Positions 7,212 to 17,248 of a stretch of DNA of 64,000 nucleotides are shown here, one piece after another. The stretch's first letter is position 1. Each line of letters opens with the position of its first letter. Source of the stretch: Burkholderia diffusa. Its GTDB lineage: Bacteria > Pseudomonadota > Gammaproteobacteria > Burkholderiales > Burkholderiaceae. The stretch spans positions 1,922,001 to 1,986,000 of the forward strand of contig NZ_CP013362.1 in NCBI RefSeq assembly GCF_001718315.1. Reading direction: 5' to 3'. The translations under genes were made by a program, and so were the position numbers. The notes beneath the pieces are model-generated. The model was not told the DNA's origin. It saw nothing but the letters and a program-made list of their open reading frames with translations, and made no database searches.

Positions 7212-8594
7212 TTATTCGCCGTAGAAGTTCTGCGCCCCCGCAAAATTGTCGAACTTCGTGTATTGACCCAGGAACGTGAGCCGAACGGGCCCGATCGGGC
7301 CGTTACGCTGCTTGCCGATGATGATTTCGGCCGTACCCTTGTCCGGGCTGTCCGGGTTGTAGACCTCGTCACGATAGATGAACAGGATCACGTCGGCATC
7401 CTGTTCGATTGCGCCCGATTCACGCAAATCGGACATCACCGGACGCTTGTTCGGACGCTGCTCCAGCCCGCGGTTCAGCTGCGACAGCGCGATCACCGGC
7501 ACGTCCAGTTCCTTGGCCAGACTCTTCAGCGATCGCGAGATTTCCGAGATTTCGGTCGCGCGGTTCTCGCCCTGCGACGAACCCGACATCAGCTGCAGGT
7601 AATCGACGATGATCAGGCCGAGCTTTCCGCACTGGCGTGCCAGACGCCGCGCGCGCGAGCGCAATTCCATCGGGTTCAGGCCGCCCGTCTCGTCGATGAA
7701 GAGCTGCGCCTCGCTCATCTTCTGCACCGCGTGCGTCAGCTTCGGCCAGTCCTCGTCCGTCAGCCGGCCGGTACGCATCCGATGCTGATCGAGCCGGCCG
7801 ATCGAGCCGAGCATACGCATCACGAGCTGGGTGCCCGGCATTTCCATCGAGAATACCGCGACCGGCAGCCCGTACTCGACCGCGACGTATTCGCCGATGT
7901 TCATCGAAAATGCAGTCTTACCCATCGACGGTCGTCCCGCGACGATGATCAATTCGCCGCCGTGCATCCCGGACGTCATCCGGTCGAGGTCGACGAAGCC
8001 CGTCGGCGTGCCCGTGACGTCGCTCGGGTTCGCGGTGTGATACAGCGTGTCGATGCGCTCGACGACCTGCGTGAGCAGCGGGCCGATCTCGAGGAAGCCC
8101 TGGTTGCCGCGCGCGCCTTCCTCGGCGATCGAGAACACCTTCGATTCGGCCTCGTCGAGCAATTGGCGGACTTCCTTGCCCTGCGGATTGAACGCGTCGG
8201 CCGAGATTTCGTCGGCAACCGACACAAGCCTGCGCAGCACCGCGCGGTCCCGTACGATTTCCGCGTAGCGGCGAATGTTCGCGGCGCTCGGCGTGTTCTG
8301 CGCGAGTGCGTTCAGGTAGGCGAGGCCGCCGACGTCGTCGGCCTTGCCGGACGTGGTCAACGCTTCGTACACGGTCACGACGTCGGCCGGGCGCGTCGAC
8401 GCGATCAGCCGGCCGATGTGCTCGTAGATGATCCGGTGGTCGTAGCGATAGAAGTCGCCCTGCGATAAAAAGTCGGCAATCCGGTCCCATGCCGCGTTGT
8501 CGAGCAACAGGCCGCCGAGCACCGACTGCTCGGCTTCGACCGAATGCGGCGGGACTTTCAGCGATTCGATTTGAGGATCTTGCGGCGCGTTCAT
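7212..8594 (-). CDS. dnaB: Replicative DNA helicase DnaB
   Basis: The protein has 460 residues, the normal DnaB length. The N-terminal helical domain (about 20-125) opens with SVEAEQSVLGGLLL. The RecA-like C-terminal domain carries Walker A GRPSMGKT at 220-227 and Walker B LIIVDYLQL with D331. Arg-rich GENRATEISEISRSLK and QLNRGLE motifs also match the family. It is the hexameric helicase at the replication fork. It lies downstream of rplI on the same strand, but a good terminator stands between them, so transcription is either attenuated read-through or from its own start. No intein or insertion is present. Confidence 0.97.
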   Translation of the reverse strand: MNAPQDPQIESLKVPPHSVEAEQSVLGGLLLDNAAWDRIADFLSQGDFYRYDHRIIYEHIGRLIASTRPADVVTVYEALTTSGKADDVGGLAYLNALAQNTPSAANIRRYAEIVRDRAVLRRLVSVADEISADAFNPQGKEVRQLLDEAESKVFSIAEEGARGNQGFLEIGPLLTQVVERIDTLYHTANPSDVTGTPTGFVDLDRMTSGMHGGELIIVAGRPSMGKTAFSMNIGEYVAVEYGLPVAVFSMEMPGTQLVMRMLGSIGRLDQHRMRTGRLTDEDWPKLTHAVQKMSEAQLFIDETGGLNPMELRSRARRLARQCGKLGLIIVDYLQLMSGSSQGENRATEISEISRSLKSLAKELDVPVIALSQLNRGLEQRPNKRPVMSDLRESGAIEQDADVILFIYRDEVYNPDSPDKGTAEIIIGKQRNGPIGPVRLTFLGQYTKFDNFAGAQNFYGE

Positions 8595-8652
8595 GGGTTG
8601 GGATTATCGCGAATTGATCGCGGCAGCGCTACCGCCACGGCGATCGGGCAAT

Positions 8653-8687
8653 AAAAAAGGCAGGCCCCGGTTGCCCGGGCGCCTGCC
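8653..8687 (-). terminator. Terminator between rplI and dnaB
   Basis: On the minus strand GGCAGGCGCCCGGG pairs with CCGGGGCCTGCC and is followed by TTTTTT. It ends the S6-PriB-S18-L9 transcript, or attenuates read-through into dnaB. Confidence 0.8.
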
Positions 8688-8729
8688 CTTGTCCGGACGG
8701 CGGAAGCCGCCCGGCAAGCTTGCGTACGC

Positions 8730-9182
8730 TTACGCGTGGTCGCCGATCACGTTGATCGTGACGTCGACGACGACGTCCGTATGCAGCGCGATCTGAACGA
8801 CGTGCTCGCCGATCATCTTCAGCGGGCCTTCCGGCATGCGAACTTGCAGCTTCTCGACTTCGAAACCTGCCTTCTTCAGCAGTTCCGCAACGTCGCCGTT
8901 CGTGACCGAGCCGAACAGACGGCCGTCGACGCCCGACTTTTGCGTGATTTCGAACGACTGGCCGTTCAGCTTCTCGCCGACTGCCTGCGATGCCGCCAGC
9001 TTTTCAGCGGCGATCTTTTCGAGTTCAGCGCGGCGAACTTCGAATTCGGCGATCGCTTCCTTCGTTGCACGGCGAGCCTTGCGGTTCGGGATCAGGAAGT
9101 TGCGAGCGTAACCGTCCTTGACCTTGACGATATCGCCCAGGTTGCCCAGATTGGCGACTTTTTCCAACAGAATGATTTGCAT
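8730..9182 (-). CDS. rplI: 50S ribosomal protein L9
   Basis: The 150-residue protein starts [19 protein letters not shown], the invariant N-terminal domain of L9. A long basic helix (about 40-75) leads to the C-terminal rRNA-binding domain with [16 protein letters not shown]. It binds 23S rRNA at the base of the L1 stalk. It is the last gene of the rpsF-priB-rpsR-rplI operon, 27 bp after rpsR, with an AAGGAGAA ribosome site. Confidence 0.98.
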   Translation of the reverse strand: MQIILLEKVANLGNLGDIVKVKDGYARNFLIPNRKARRATKEAIAEFEVRRAELEKIAAEKLAASQAVGEKLNGQSFEITQKSGVDGRLFGSVTNGDVAELLKKAGFEVEKLQVRMPEGPLKMIGEHVVQIALHTDVVVDVTINVIGDHA

Positions 9183-9209
9183 TCGAATTCTCCTTATTGC
9201 GTCGCCTGA

Positions 9210-9485
9210 TTACGCCTTGTGCTGATCGGTGTACGGCAGCAGCGCGAGGAAACGCGCACGCTTGATTGCCGTATCCAGCTGACGCTGATAGTGCGCCTTC
9301 GTACCCGTCAGACGAGCCGGCGTGATCTTGCCGTTTTCGCCGATGAAGTCCTTCAGCGTTTCCGTGTCCTTGTAGTCGATCTGCTCGACGCCGGCAGCCG
9401 TGAAACGGCAGAACTTCTTGCGCTTGAAGAGCGGGTTTTGTTGCTGACGACGCTTGTCGAATTTCTTACCAGTCGGGCGGGCCAT
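9210..9485 (-). CDS. rpsR: 30S ribosomal protein S18
   Basis: The 91-residue basic protein contains the S18 core [18 protein letters not shown] and the C-terminal [25 protein letters not shown] segment. S18 pairs with S6 on the platform of the 30S subunit. Only 4 bp separate it from priB upstream, consistent with translational coupling. The N-terminus ([22 protein letters not shown]) is longer and more basic than in E. coli, as usual in Burkholderiales. Confidence 0.98.
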
Positions 9486-9489
9486 GATT

Positions 9490-9789
9490 TCAGTCCTTTC
9501 CTATGTCCTGCAATGCAGTGATGTGAAACACCAAGGTTCTCGCGTTGCGGCTTTTCTTTGCCAGGAAGCCCGTGAACAGCGTTTCGACGCCCATTTCACG
9601 ACTTTCCAGCTTGCCGCTCGCCTCACCGGCCGCCACCGCCTCGATCGTCATTTCGACCTGACGGGGAATGCCTGCTTCGACGACTTCCGTGCGGTGATGC
9701 AACGTGGCGCTTGCGATCGGAACACCTGCCGGCGTATATCGCACCGGTGCGCGTTCGACGACGCTCGCCGTCAATTGCAACCTGTTCAC
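9490..9789 (-). CDS. priB: Primosomal replication protein N (PriB)
   Basis: This 99-residue single-stranded-DNA-binding OB-fold protein begins [22 protein letters not shown] and ends [11 protein letters not shown], matching PriB. It helps PriA load DnaB when stalled forks restart. Its position between rpsF and rpsR is the conserved proteobacterial arrangement, and its partner DnaB is encoded immediately downstream of the operon. Confidence 0.95.
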
Positions 9790-9829
9790 GTGAGTGGCGC
9801 GCTCCTTGATGGCTTAATGAGTGACGAAC

Positions 9830-10204
9830 TTAAGCCTGCGCTTCGGTCGGCTGAGCTGCAGCCGCCTTCTTGGCTTCTTCGCGCTGAACTTCCTTCATCA
9901 TCGGCGACGGGCCGGTTTCGGCCTTCTTCATCTTGACGATGAGGTGGCGCAGCACGGCGTCGTTGAACTTGAACGCGTGTTCGAGTTCGTCGAGCGTCGT
10001 CTGGTCGCACTCGATGTTCATGCAGACGTAGTGAGCCTTCGCGAGTTTCTCGATCATGTAGGCCAGCTGGCGACGGCCCCAGTCTTCGACACGGTGGATC
10101 TGGCCGCCGTGCGTCGTGATCGTGGTCTTGTAACGCTCGATCATCGCGGGCACTTGCTCGCTCTGATCGGGGTGCACGATGAATACGATTTCGTAATGAC
10201 GCAT
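9830..10204 (-). CDS. rpsF: 30S ribosomal protein S6
   Basis: The 124-residue protein starts [19 protein letters not shown], characteristic of S6, and ends in an Ala/Lys/Glu-rich tail ([13 protein letters not shown]). The ATG at 10204 is chosen because AAGGAG lies 9 bp upstream. The frame is open a further 9 codons upstream, but those codons cover the ribosome site. It is the first gene of the operon, with a sigma-70 promoter and a leader hairpin of the S6:S18 feedback type just upstream. It forms a heterodimer with S18, encoded two genes later. Confidence 0.98.
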   Translation of the reverse strand: MRHYEIVFIVHPDQSEQVPAMIERYKTTITTHGGQIHRVEDWGRRQLAYMIEKLAKAHYVCMNIECDQTTLDELEHAFKFNDAVLRHLIVKMKKAETGPSPMMKEVQREEAKKAAAAQPTEAQA

Positions 10205-10226
10205 TACACACTCCTTGTGGATTGAA

Positions 10227-10254
10227 GCCACCCGGGCGTCTGAACCGGTGTGGC
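10227..10254 (-). promoter_or_regulatory. S6:S18-type leader hairpin of rpsF
   Basis: In the about 60-nt leader, GCCAC pairs with GTGGC, enclosing a bulged A and CCGG pairing with CCGG around an 8-nt loop. An ACCGG next to a bulge, between promoter and ribosome site, is the known form of the leader bound by S6:S18 for feedback control. The fold was drawn by eye. Confidence 0.5.
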
Positions 10255-10270
10255 AAGTGAGAAGCCGAAG

Positions 10271-10299
10271 ATTCTAACCCGGATACGGGGCGCATGCAA
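10271..10299 (-). promoter_or_regulatory. Sigma-70 promoter of the rpsF operon
   Basis: On the minus strand TTGCAT (10294-10299), a 17-bp spacer and TAGAAT (10271-10276) precede rpsF. Predicted start is near 10265, giving a leader of about 60 nt. No gene is seen between here and 10445. Confidence 0.65.
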
Positions 10300-10444
10300 C
10301 ACCGATCGACGATTTCCGACCGGATTCGGCCATGTTTTCAAAGACTTGAACGGCACCGGCAGCTGAAAGGACTGTCGGTGCGCCAGTTCAGAAATCGGGG
10401 ATGGAGCATCGCGCACGGGACGACGGGCCGGCGACGCGCTGCCG

Positions 10445-11344
10445 TCACTCGCTGCGCGGCCCGCCCAGCCGTGCGTCGAGCGCCGTCCTGAACGCGGCCA
10501 GCGCCGACGGCTCCGCATCGGTCACGGCCCACCACGTCATTCCGGCCGCATCCCAACGGTCGAGCGCGTAACCCTGCGACACGGTCGCGTACGGCGCGGC
10601 CTGCCGCCCAACGCCGGCCGGCCACACATACACGTCGATCACGTGCTGCCGGTATCGGTAGACGAGCACCGCGACGCGGCGTCGTCCCACATAGTCGAGC
10701 CGGCCGCCGGCCAGCGGGAAGCCGCTCGCCGACAGGTCCTCGACCGGTGGCGCATAGTCGAGCCGGCCGTTGAACCACGGCTTGACCGTGTGCCGGTCGG
10801 TCGAGATCACATCGATGTCGCGCGCCGACAGGCCGGCCCGCACGTGGCTCGCGACCAGTTCGTCGACCGTCTGGCCGGTTTCGGCGTGGCGCGCGGACAC
10901 CGCCATCCCGGCGGCCGCGGCCAGCGCGACCACGAGCGCCACGCCCCAGCCGAGCCCCGGCAGCGCCGGTGCACGCGGCCCCGGCCCGGCAGACGCCGGG
11001 CGAGCCGGATCGCCGCGCCCGGTCGGCCATGAGAACCAGCGCCGACCGTTCGGCCGAGGTCGCGGCCGCGCCGCCACGTCGGGTTCCGCTTCCGCACGGG
11101 CCTGCCTGCGCTCCCCCGCACCGCCGGCCGCCGGCAGTTGCGCGAGGATGCTCGCCCGCAGCGCGTCCGGCGCGCGGTGATAGTCGGCCTGCCGCACGAT
11201 CCGCCCCAGCGCGACGATTCGTTCGCGTTCGCGGCGGCACGCGTCGCACCCGTCGACATGCCGCTGGACGCGCAATGCATCGGGCGCCGACAGCTCGCGG
11301 TCGACGTCCGCGTCCAGCAACGCTCGCGCTTCGTTACAGTCCAT
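10445..11344 (-). CDS. Membrane anti-sigma factor with zinc-binding (ZAS) motif
   Basis: This 299-residue protein is chosen to start at the ATG at 11344, which overlaps the end of the sigma-factor gene by 11 bp. The N-terminal 40 residues hold the full zinc anti-sigma pattern C3-x25-H29-x3-C33-x2-C36. After a Pro/Arg-rich linker comes one membrane segment at about 130-150 (GWGVALVVALAAAAGMAV). The remaining roughly 150 residues would be periplasmic, with aromatic-rich segments such as RQHVIDVYVWPAG. It should hold the adjacent ECF sigma factor inactive at the membrane. The signal it senses is not evident from the sequence. Confidence 0.88.
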   Translation of the reverse strand: MDCNEARALLDADVDRELSAPDALRVQRHVDGCDACRRERERIVALGRIVRQADYHRAPDALRASILAQLPAAGGAGERRQARAEAEPDVAARPRPRPNGRRWFSWPTGRGDPARPASAGPGPRAPALPGLGWGVALVVALAAAAGMAVSARHAETGQTVDELVASHVRAGLSARDIDVISTDRHTVKPWFNGRLDYAPPVEDLSASGFPLAGGRLDYVGRRRVAVLVYRYRQHVIDVYVWPAGVGRQAAPYATVSQGYALDRWDAAGMTWWAVTDAEPSALAAFRTALDARLGGPRSE

Positions 11345-11981
11345 CGATCGCCTCCGATGCGGTTCCGCTTGCCGACGCACTTCCCGGCGCGGGTTTGGAC
11401 GTCGACGCCGGCGCCGCCGTGTCGCCCAGCAGCGCGGCGAGCCTGCGCCGGCCGCGCGCAAGCCGCGACATCACGGTGCCGACGGGCACGTCGGCGATCG
11501 CCGCGATCTCGCGGTAACTCAAATCCTCCATCTCGCGCAGCACCAGCACCTCGCGATATTCGGGCGGCAGCTTCGCGAGCGCCGCGTTCACCAGCCGCAC
11601 GTTCTCGCCGCGCAGCAGGCGCGCGAGCGGATCCTCGGTCGCCGGCTGCCAGTCGTCGGGCGCGTCCGTGTCGTCGAGCGTGTCGGGCAGCGCCACCTCG
11701 TGCGCGTGGGTGCGGCGGCGCCACTCGGTGTACCAGGTGTGGCGCACGATCGTCAGCAGCCACGGCCGCGCGTTGTCGCCGCGACACGAATCGACGAAGC
11801 GCAGCGCGCGCATGCACGCATCCTGGACGACGTCGTCGGCATCGCCCGCGTTGCCGCTCAGCCAGCGCGCGAGGTTGTACGCGGCGTCGAGATGCGGCAG
11901 CACGAGCGCGCGAAACCGCTCGCCGCGCGCGAGCGCGTCGTTCTCCGTCCGTTCGTCGACCGCCTGTCCGGCTTGCCCCAC
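11334..11981 (-). CDS. ECF RNA polymerase sigma factor
   Basis: The 215-residue sigma-70 family member has region 2 around AYNLARWLSGNAGDADDVVQ and region 4 with LPPEYREVLVLREME and the helix-turn-helix YREIAAIADVPVGTVMSRL. It has no regions 1 or 3, as in group IV factors. The C-terminal 25 residues are Ala/Ser/Pro-rich. Its gene overlaps that of a zinc-type anti-sigma factor by 11 bp, a standard regulatory pair. A possible autoregulated promoter lies upstream (12061-12095). The regulon cannot be inferred from this window. Confidence 0.93.
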   Translation of the reverse strand: MGQAGQAVDERTENDALARGERFRALVLPHLDAAYNLARWLSGNAGDADDVVQDACMRALRFVDSCRGDNARPWLLTIVRHTWYTEWRRRTHAHEVALPDTLDDTDAPDDWQPATEDPLARLLRGENVRLVNAALAKLPPEYREVLVLREMEDLSYREIAAIADVPVGTVMSRLARGRRRLAALLGDTAAPASTSKPAPGSASASGTASEAIDGL

Positions 11982-12060
11982 GTGGCCTCCCTGGTCCCGG
12001 CGGCCGAAGCCGCGCCCGTTCCGCGCCCGGTGCCCGGACAGACCGGCAGCGTGCGCACTC

Positions 12061-12095
12061 GATGACCTTACCGCCGCTGCGTCGAGTTTATTCCC
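12061..12095 (-). promoter_or_regulatory. Candidate ECF-type autoregulated promoter
   Basis: On the minus strand GGGAATAAAC (12086-12095) is followed after 18 bp by GGTCATC (12061-12067), about 80 bp upstream of the sigma gene. A GGAA-type -35 with a GTC-containing -10 is typical of ECF promoters. The match is by eye, and the spacing is slightly long. Confidence 0.35.
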
Positions 12096-12115
12096 GCAGG
12101 AAGCCGACGATGCGC

Positions 12116-12138
12116 AAAAAAATGCGGGAACCTGCCGC
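12116..12138 (-). terminator. Weak terminator after the LysR gene
   Basis: On the minus strand a short GCGG/CCGC stem is followed by ATTTTTTT, starting 6 bp after the LysR stop codon. The stem is only four pairs, so strength is doubtful. Confidence 0.45.
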
Positions 12139-12143
12139 GTCCG

Positions 12144-13055
12144 TCACGGCGTGCTGCTCCAGTAACCGGGACGCGCATACGCTTCGCGCAGGTAGTCGAT
12201 GAAGTAGCGCACGCGCGCGGGCACGTAGCGCTGCTGCGGATAGACCGCGAGGATGTCGTAGTCGGGCAGCGCATATTCGTCGAGCACCGTCTCGAGTTCG
12301 CCCGTTTCGAGCTGGGCGGCGATTTCCCAGGTCGAGCGCCAGCCGAGCCCGAGGCTTTCGGCAACCCAGCGGTGCAGCAGCTCGCCGTCGTTGCAGTCGA
12401 GATTGCCGGTCACCCGCATCGTCACGATCTTGCCGTGGCGCTGGAAATACCAGCCGCGATTCTGGCCGCCCTGCAGGTTGAAGGCGAGACAGTTGTGCTT
12501 GAGCAGGTCGTCGAGCGACTTCGGCCGGCCGTGGCGGCGGAAGTACTCGGGCGTGCCGCACACGACGCGCCGGTTCGACGCGAGCTTCACCGCGACGAAG
12601 TTCGGGTCGACCGAGCCGCCGATCCGGATCGACAGGTCGTAGCCTTCGCGCACGAGATCGACGACGCGATCGGTCAGATTGAACGACAGCTGCATTTCCG
12701 GCTTGTCGGCGAGGAAACCGGGCGCGTGCGGCGCCACGTGCTTGCGGCCGAACGCGGCCGGCGCCGACACGATCAGGTGCCCGCTGACCGCGCGGCGGCC
12801 GGCGGCCAGTTCGTTTTCGGCCTGATCCCATTCGGACAACAGCCCGCGGCAGCGCTCGAGGAACGCGGCGCCCTCCTCGCTGACCACCAGCCGCCGCGTC
12901 GAGCGGTACATCAGCTTCACGCCGAGGCGCTTCTCCAGCGCGTCGATGCGCCGCCCGAGCACCACCGGCGACACGCCCTCCTCGAGCGCGGCCGCCGCGA
13001 GGCTGCCCGCGTCCGCAACGCGCACGAACGTCTCGATCTGCTTGAAACGATCCAT
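12144..13055 (-). CDS. LysR-family transcriptional regulator
   Basis: The 303-residue protein starts MDRFKQIETFVRVADAGSLA with the winged helix-turn-helix typical of LysR proteins (about 1-60, including RRIDALEKRLGVKL). A periplasmic-binding-like effector domain follows, with HLIVSAPAAFGRKHVAP and the late LGLGWRSTWEIA segment. It belongs to the large CrgA/PA4174-like group, whose effectors are mostly unknown. The ATG at 13055 is preferred because the family begins exactly there. It is divergent from gcl-hyi-glxR, so it is the likely regulator of that operon, probably binding in the shared 171-bp gap. Confidence 0.92.
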   Translation of the reverse strand: MDRFKQIETFVRVADAGSLAAAALEEGVSPVVLGRRIDALEKRLGVKLMYRSTRRLVVSEEGAAFLERCRGLLSEWDQAENELAAGRRAVSGHLIVSAPAAFGRKHVAPHAPGFLADKPEMQLSFNLTDRVVDLVREGYDLSIRIGGSVDPNFVAVKLASNRRVVCGTPEYFRRHGRPKSLDDLLKHNCLAFNLQGGQNRGWYFQRHGKIVTMRVTGNLDCNDGELLHRWVAESLGLGWRSTWEIAAQLETGELETVLDEYALPDYDILAVYPQQRYVPARVRYFIDYLREAYARPGYWSSTP

Positions 13056-13122
13056 CTCCCGCCTCCGTCCCGGCTCCGACACCGGCGGGAAACCCCGTCC
13101 GGCCGTCATTCCATACTTTTAG

Positions 13123-13178
13123 TTTCGAAATAAGCGACTTCGGCTGATCTTATCAAACCTTTCCTGCATCCCTAAAGT
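13123..13178 (+). promoter_or_regulatory. LysR/gcl intergenic control region
   Basis: The gap between the divergent LysR gene and gcl contains an 8-bp palindrome TTTCGAAA (13123-13130) inside a T-N11-A context, a plausible LysR box. Downstream lies a possible gcl promoter: TTATCA (13150-13155), 17 bp, TAAAGT (13173-13178). Both hexamers match only 4 of 6 consensus bases, as expected for an activator-dependent promoter. Confidence 0.4.
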
Positions 13179-13226
13179 GTTCCCAACAGACCGATTCGCA
13201 AGATCCGCACATTCAAGGAGACATTC

Positions 13227-15002
<1,776 letters not shown>

Positions 15003-15046
15003 TCCGCACGACATCTTTTGACTGACCGACCGAAGAGGCTTAGCTC

Positions 15047-15856
15047 ATGCCGAAGTTTGCTGCAAACCTGACCATGCTGTTCAACGAAGTGCCGTTCCTC
15101 GACCGCTTCAAGGCGGCCGCCGACGCGGGCTTCGACGCCGTCGAGTTCCTGTTCCCGTACCCGTACGCGAAAGAGGAACTCGCCGAGCGGCTCGAGACGC
15201 ACCGCCTGCGCCTCGTGCTGCACAACCTGCCTGCCGGCAACTGGGACCAGGGCGAACGCGGCATCGCGTGCCTGCCCGATCGCGTCGGCGAGTTCCAGGA
15301 AGGGGTCGGCCGTGCGATCGAGTATGCGAAGGCGCTGAAGGTGCCGCAGCTGAACTGCCTCGTCGGCATCCCGTCGGCGAGCACGGCGCGCGACAAGACG
15401 TTCGTCACGATCGTCGACAACCTGCGCTTCGCCGCCGATGCGTTGAAGCGCGAAGGCATCCGTCTGCTGGTCGAGCCGTGCAACAGCTTCGACATCCCGG
15501 GCTTCGCGCTGAACCGCTCGTCCGAAGGGCTCGACGTGATTCGCGCGGTCGGCTCGGACAACCTGTTCCTGCAGTACGACATCTATCACATGCAGCGCAT
15601 GGAAGGCGAACTGGCCGCGACGATCGAACGCAACCTCGCATCGATCGGCCACGTCCAGCTCGCGGACAATCCGGGCCGCAACGAGCCGGGTACGGGCGAG
15701 ATCAACTACGCGTTCCTGTTCGCGCTGCTCGACCGGCTCGGCTACGCCGGCTACGTCGGCTGCGAATACAAGCCCCGCACCACCACGACGGAAGGGCTCG
15801 GCTGGCTGCAAAGCGTCGCCGGCTGCGCACCGGGCTCGGCGCGTCGCGCCGCCTGA
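15047..15856 (+). CDS. hyi: Hydroxypyruvate isomerase
   Basis: The 269-residue TIM-barrel (xylose-isomerase-like) protein starts MPKFAANLTMLFNEVPFLDR and has the metal-site motifs VEPCNSFDIPG and QYDIYHMQRMEG, plus CEYKP near the end. Hyi interconverts hydroxypyruvate and tartronate semialdehyde. It lies 44 bp after gcl and 40 bp before glxR, in the usual order. It is about 10 residues longer than the E. coli enzyme because of a C-terminal tail (SVAGCAPGSARRAA). Confidence 0.94.
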   Translation: MPKFAANLTMLFNEVPFLDRFKAAADAGFDAVEFLFPYPYAKEELAERLETHRLRLVLHNLPAGNWDQGERGIACLPDRVGEFQEGVGRAIEYAKALKVPQLNCLVGIPSASTARDKTFVTIVDNLRFAADALKREGIRLLVEPCNSFDIPGFALNRSSEGLDVIRAVGSDNLFLQYDIYHMQRMEGELAATIERNLASIGHVQLADNPGRNEPGTGEINYAFLFALLDRLGYAGYVGCEYKPRTTTTEGLGWLQSVAGCAPGSARRAA

Positions 15857-15896
15857 GATCCGCCCTTCCCTTTCGCCCCCTATAGGAGACTTTCAC

Positions 15897-16790
15897 ATGG
15901 CAACCATCGGTTTCATCGGCCTCGGCATCATGGGCGCGCACATGGCGCGCAACCTGCTCAAGGGCGATCATCAGCTCGTCGTGAACGGTGCGTTCCCGAT
16001 CCCCGACGACCTGCGCGCCAGCGCAAAGGTCGTCGCGAACTCGACCGAAGTCGCGCAGCACGCCGACATCATCATCTCGATGGTGCCGGACACGCCCGAC
16101 GTGCGTAACGTGCTGTTCGCCGACGACGGCGTCGCGAAGGGCCTGACGGCCGGCAAGCTCGTGATCGACATGAGCTCGATCTCGCCGCTCGACACGCAGG
16201 AGTTCGCGAAGCAGATCAACGCGCTCGGCTGCGACTACCTCGACGCGCCGGTGTCCGGCGGCGAAGTCGGCGCCCGCGAAGCGACGCTGACGATCATGGT
16301 CGGCGGCCCGGAGAAGGCCTTCGAGCGCGCAAAGCCGCTGTTCGAGAAAATGGGCAAGAACATCACGCTCGTCGGCGAGAACGGCGCGGGCCAGACCTGC
16401 AAGGTCGCGAACCAGATCATCGTCGCGCTGAACATCGAAGCGGTCGGCGAAGCACTGCTGTTCGCCGCACGCTCGGGCGCCGATCCGGAGCGCGTGCGCC
16501 AGGCGCTGATGGGCGGCTTCGCCGCCTCGCGCATCCTCGAAGTGCACGGCGCGCGCATGACGAAGCGCACGTTCGATCCCGGCTTCCGTATCGAGCTGCA
16601 CCAGAAGGACCTGAACCTCGCGCTGGACGGCGCACGCAAGCTCGGCCTCGCACTGCCGCACACGGCGAGCGCGCAGCAGCTGTTCAGCGTGTGCGCATCG
16701 CACGGCGGCAAGGCGTGGGATCACTCGGCGCTCGTGCGTGCGCTCGAAATCATGTCGAACTTCGAGATCGGCCAGACGCCGGCCGCGTAA
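15897..16790 (+). CDS. glxR: Tartronate semialdehyde reductase (2-hydroxy-3-oxopropionate reductase)
   Basis: The 297-residue beta-hydroxyacid dehydrogenase has an N-terminal Rossmann motif GFIGLGIMGAHMARNLL, the substrate loop DAPVSGGEVGA (about 117-127) and catalytic Lys169 in CKVANQIIVALN. It reduces tartronate semialdehyde to D-glycerate with NAD(P)H. A TAGGAGA site lies before the ATG. It completes the glyoxylate-to-glycerate operon. The glycerate kinase that often follows is not in this window. Confidence 0.95.
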   Translation: MATIGFIGLGIMGAHMARNLLKGDHQLVVNGAFPIPDDLRASAKVVANSTEVAQHADIIISMVPDTPDVRNVLFADDGVAKGLTAGKLVIDMSSISPLDTQEFAKQINALGCDYLDAPVSGGEVGAREATLTIMVGGPEKAFERAKPLFEKMGKNITLVGENGAGQTCKVANQIIVALNIEAVGEALLFAARSGADPERVRQALMGGFAASRILEVHGARMTKRTFDPGFRIELHQKDLNLALDGARKLGLALPHTASAQQLFSVCASHGGKAWDHSALVRALEIMSNFEIGQTPAA

Positions 16791-17248
16791 CGCCGACGCA
16801 ACGACGCGCGTTTCGCTGCAACGGCGAACGCGCGACGCACACACGCGATCCGGCTGCGGCCGGTCGCATCGATGCGCGCCTGCGTGCGTGCATCGCGATG
16901 GGGCGCCCCGCCGTGCATTGCCGACATGCATGCGCGGCGGGGCGAAAAACGCCGCTCTGGGCTGAGAGCGGCGTGGTGGGGTCCGCAGCGGCACCCGGCG
17001 GCGCCGGGGAAGCCTTGGTCGGTCAGACGTCGTCGTCGGGTGTCCGCCTGTCGGATTTCGCGTATTACATTTCTTTACGTTCGGGCGTGCGATTTTTCAT
17101 GCAATCGTCGCGATGAACGCCTACACTTTCGCCACGCCTTTCGAGAAATCCGCCGCGCTTGCGCTCACTGCCGTGAGCGCCCCCAGCGCGGTGTTTTTTT
17201 CGCCACTTCACGGCGCGTTTTCTTTTCAACCACCTAGGGAGTGCAGCG
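16791..17248. other. 458-bp gap between glxR and the BON-LysM gene
   Basis: No credible gene was found. It contains a 10-bp-stem hairpin at 16949-16974 whose T tract is on the minus strand, as if ending an antisense transcript. Further on is a strong plus-strand terminator at 17153-17200. The stretch 17050-17150 is less GC-rich and might hold a small transcript or simply the glxR 3' end. Confidence 0.5.
17153..17200 (+). terminator. Strong terminator upstream of the BON-LysM gene
   Basis: An outer stem CCGCGCT/AGCGCGG encloses an 8-bp inner stem GCGCTCAC/GTGAGCGC with a 4-nt loop. TG and seven T (17194-17200) follow. It lies 360 bp after glxR, so it ends either that operon or an unrecognised small transcript. 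Confidence 0.8.
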
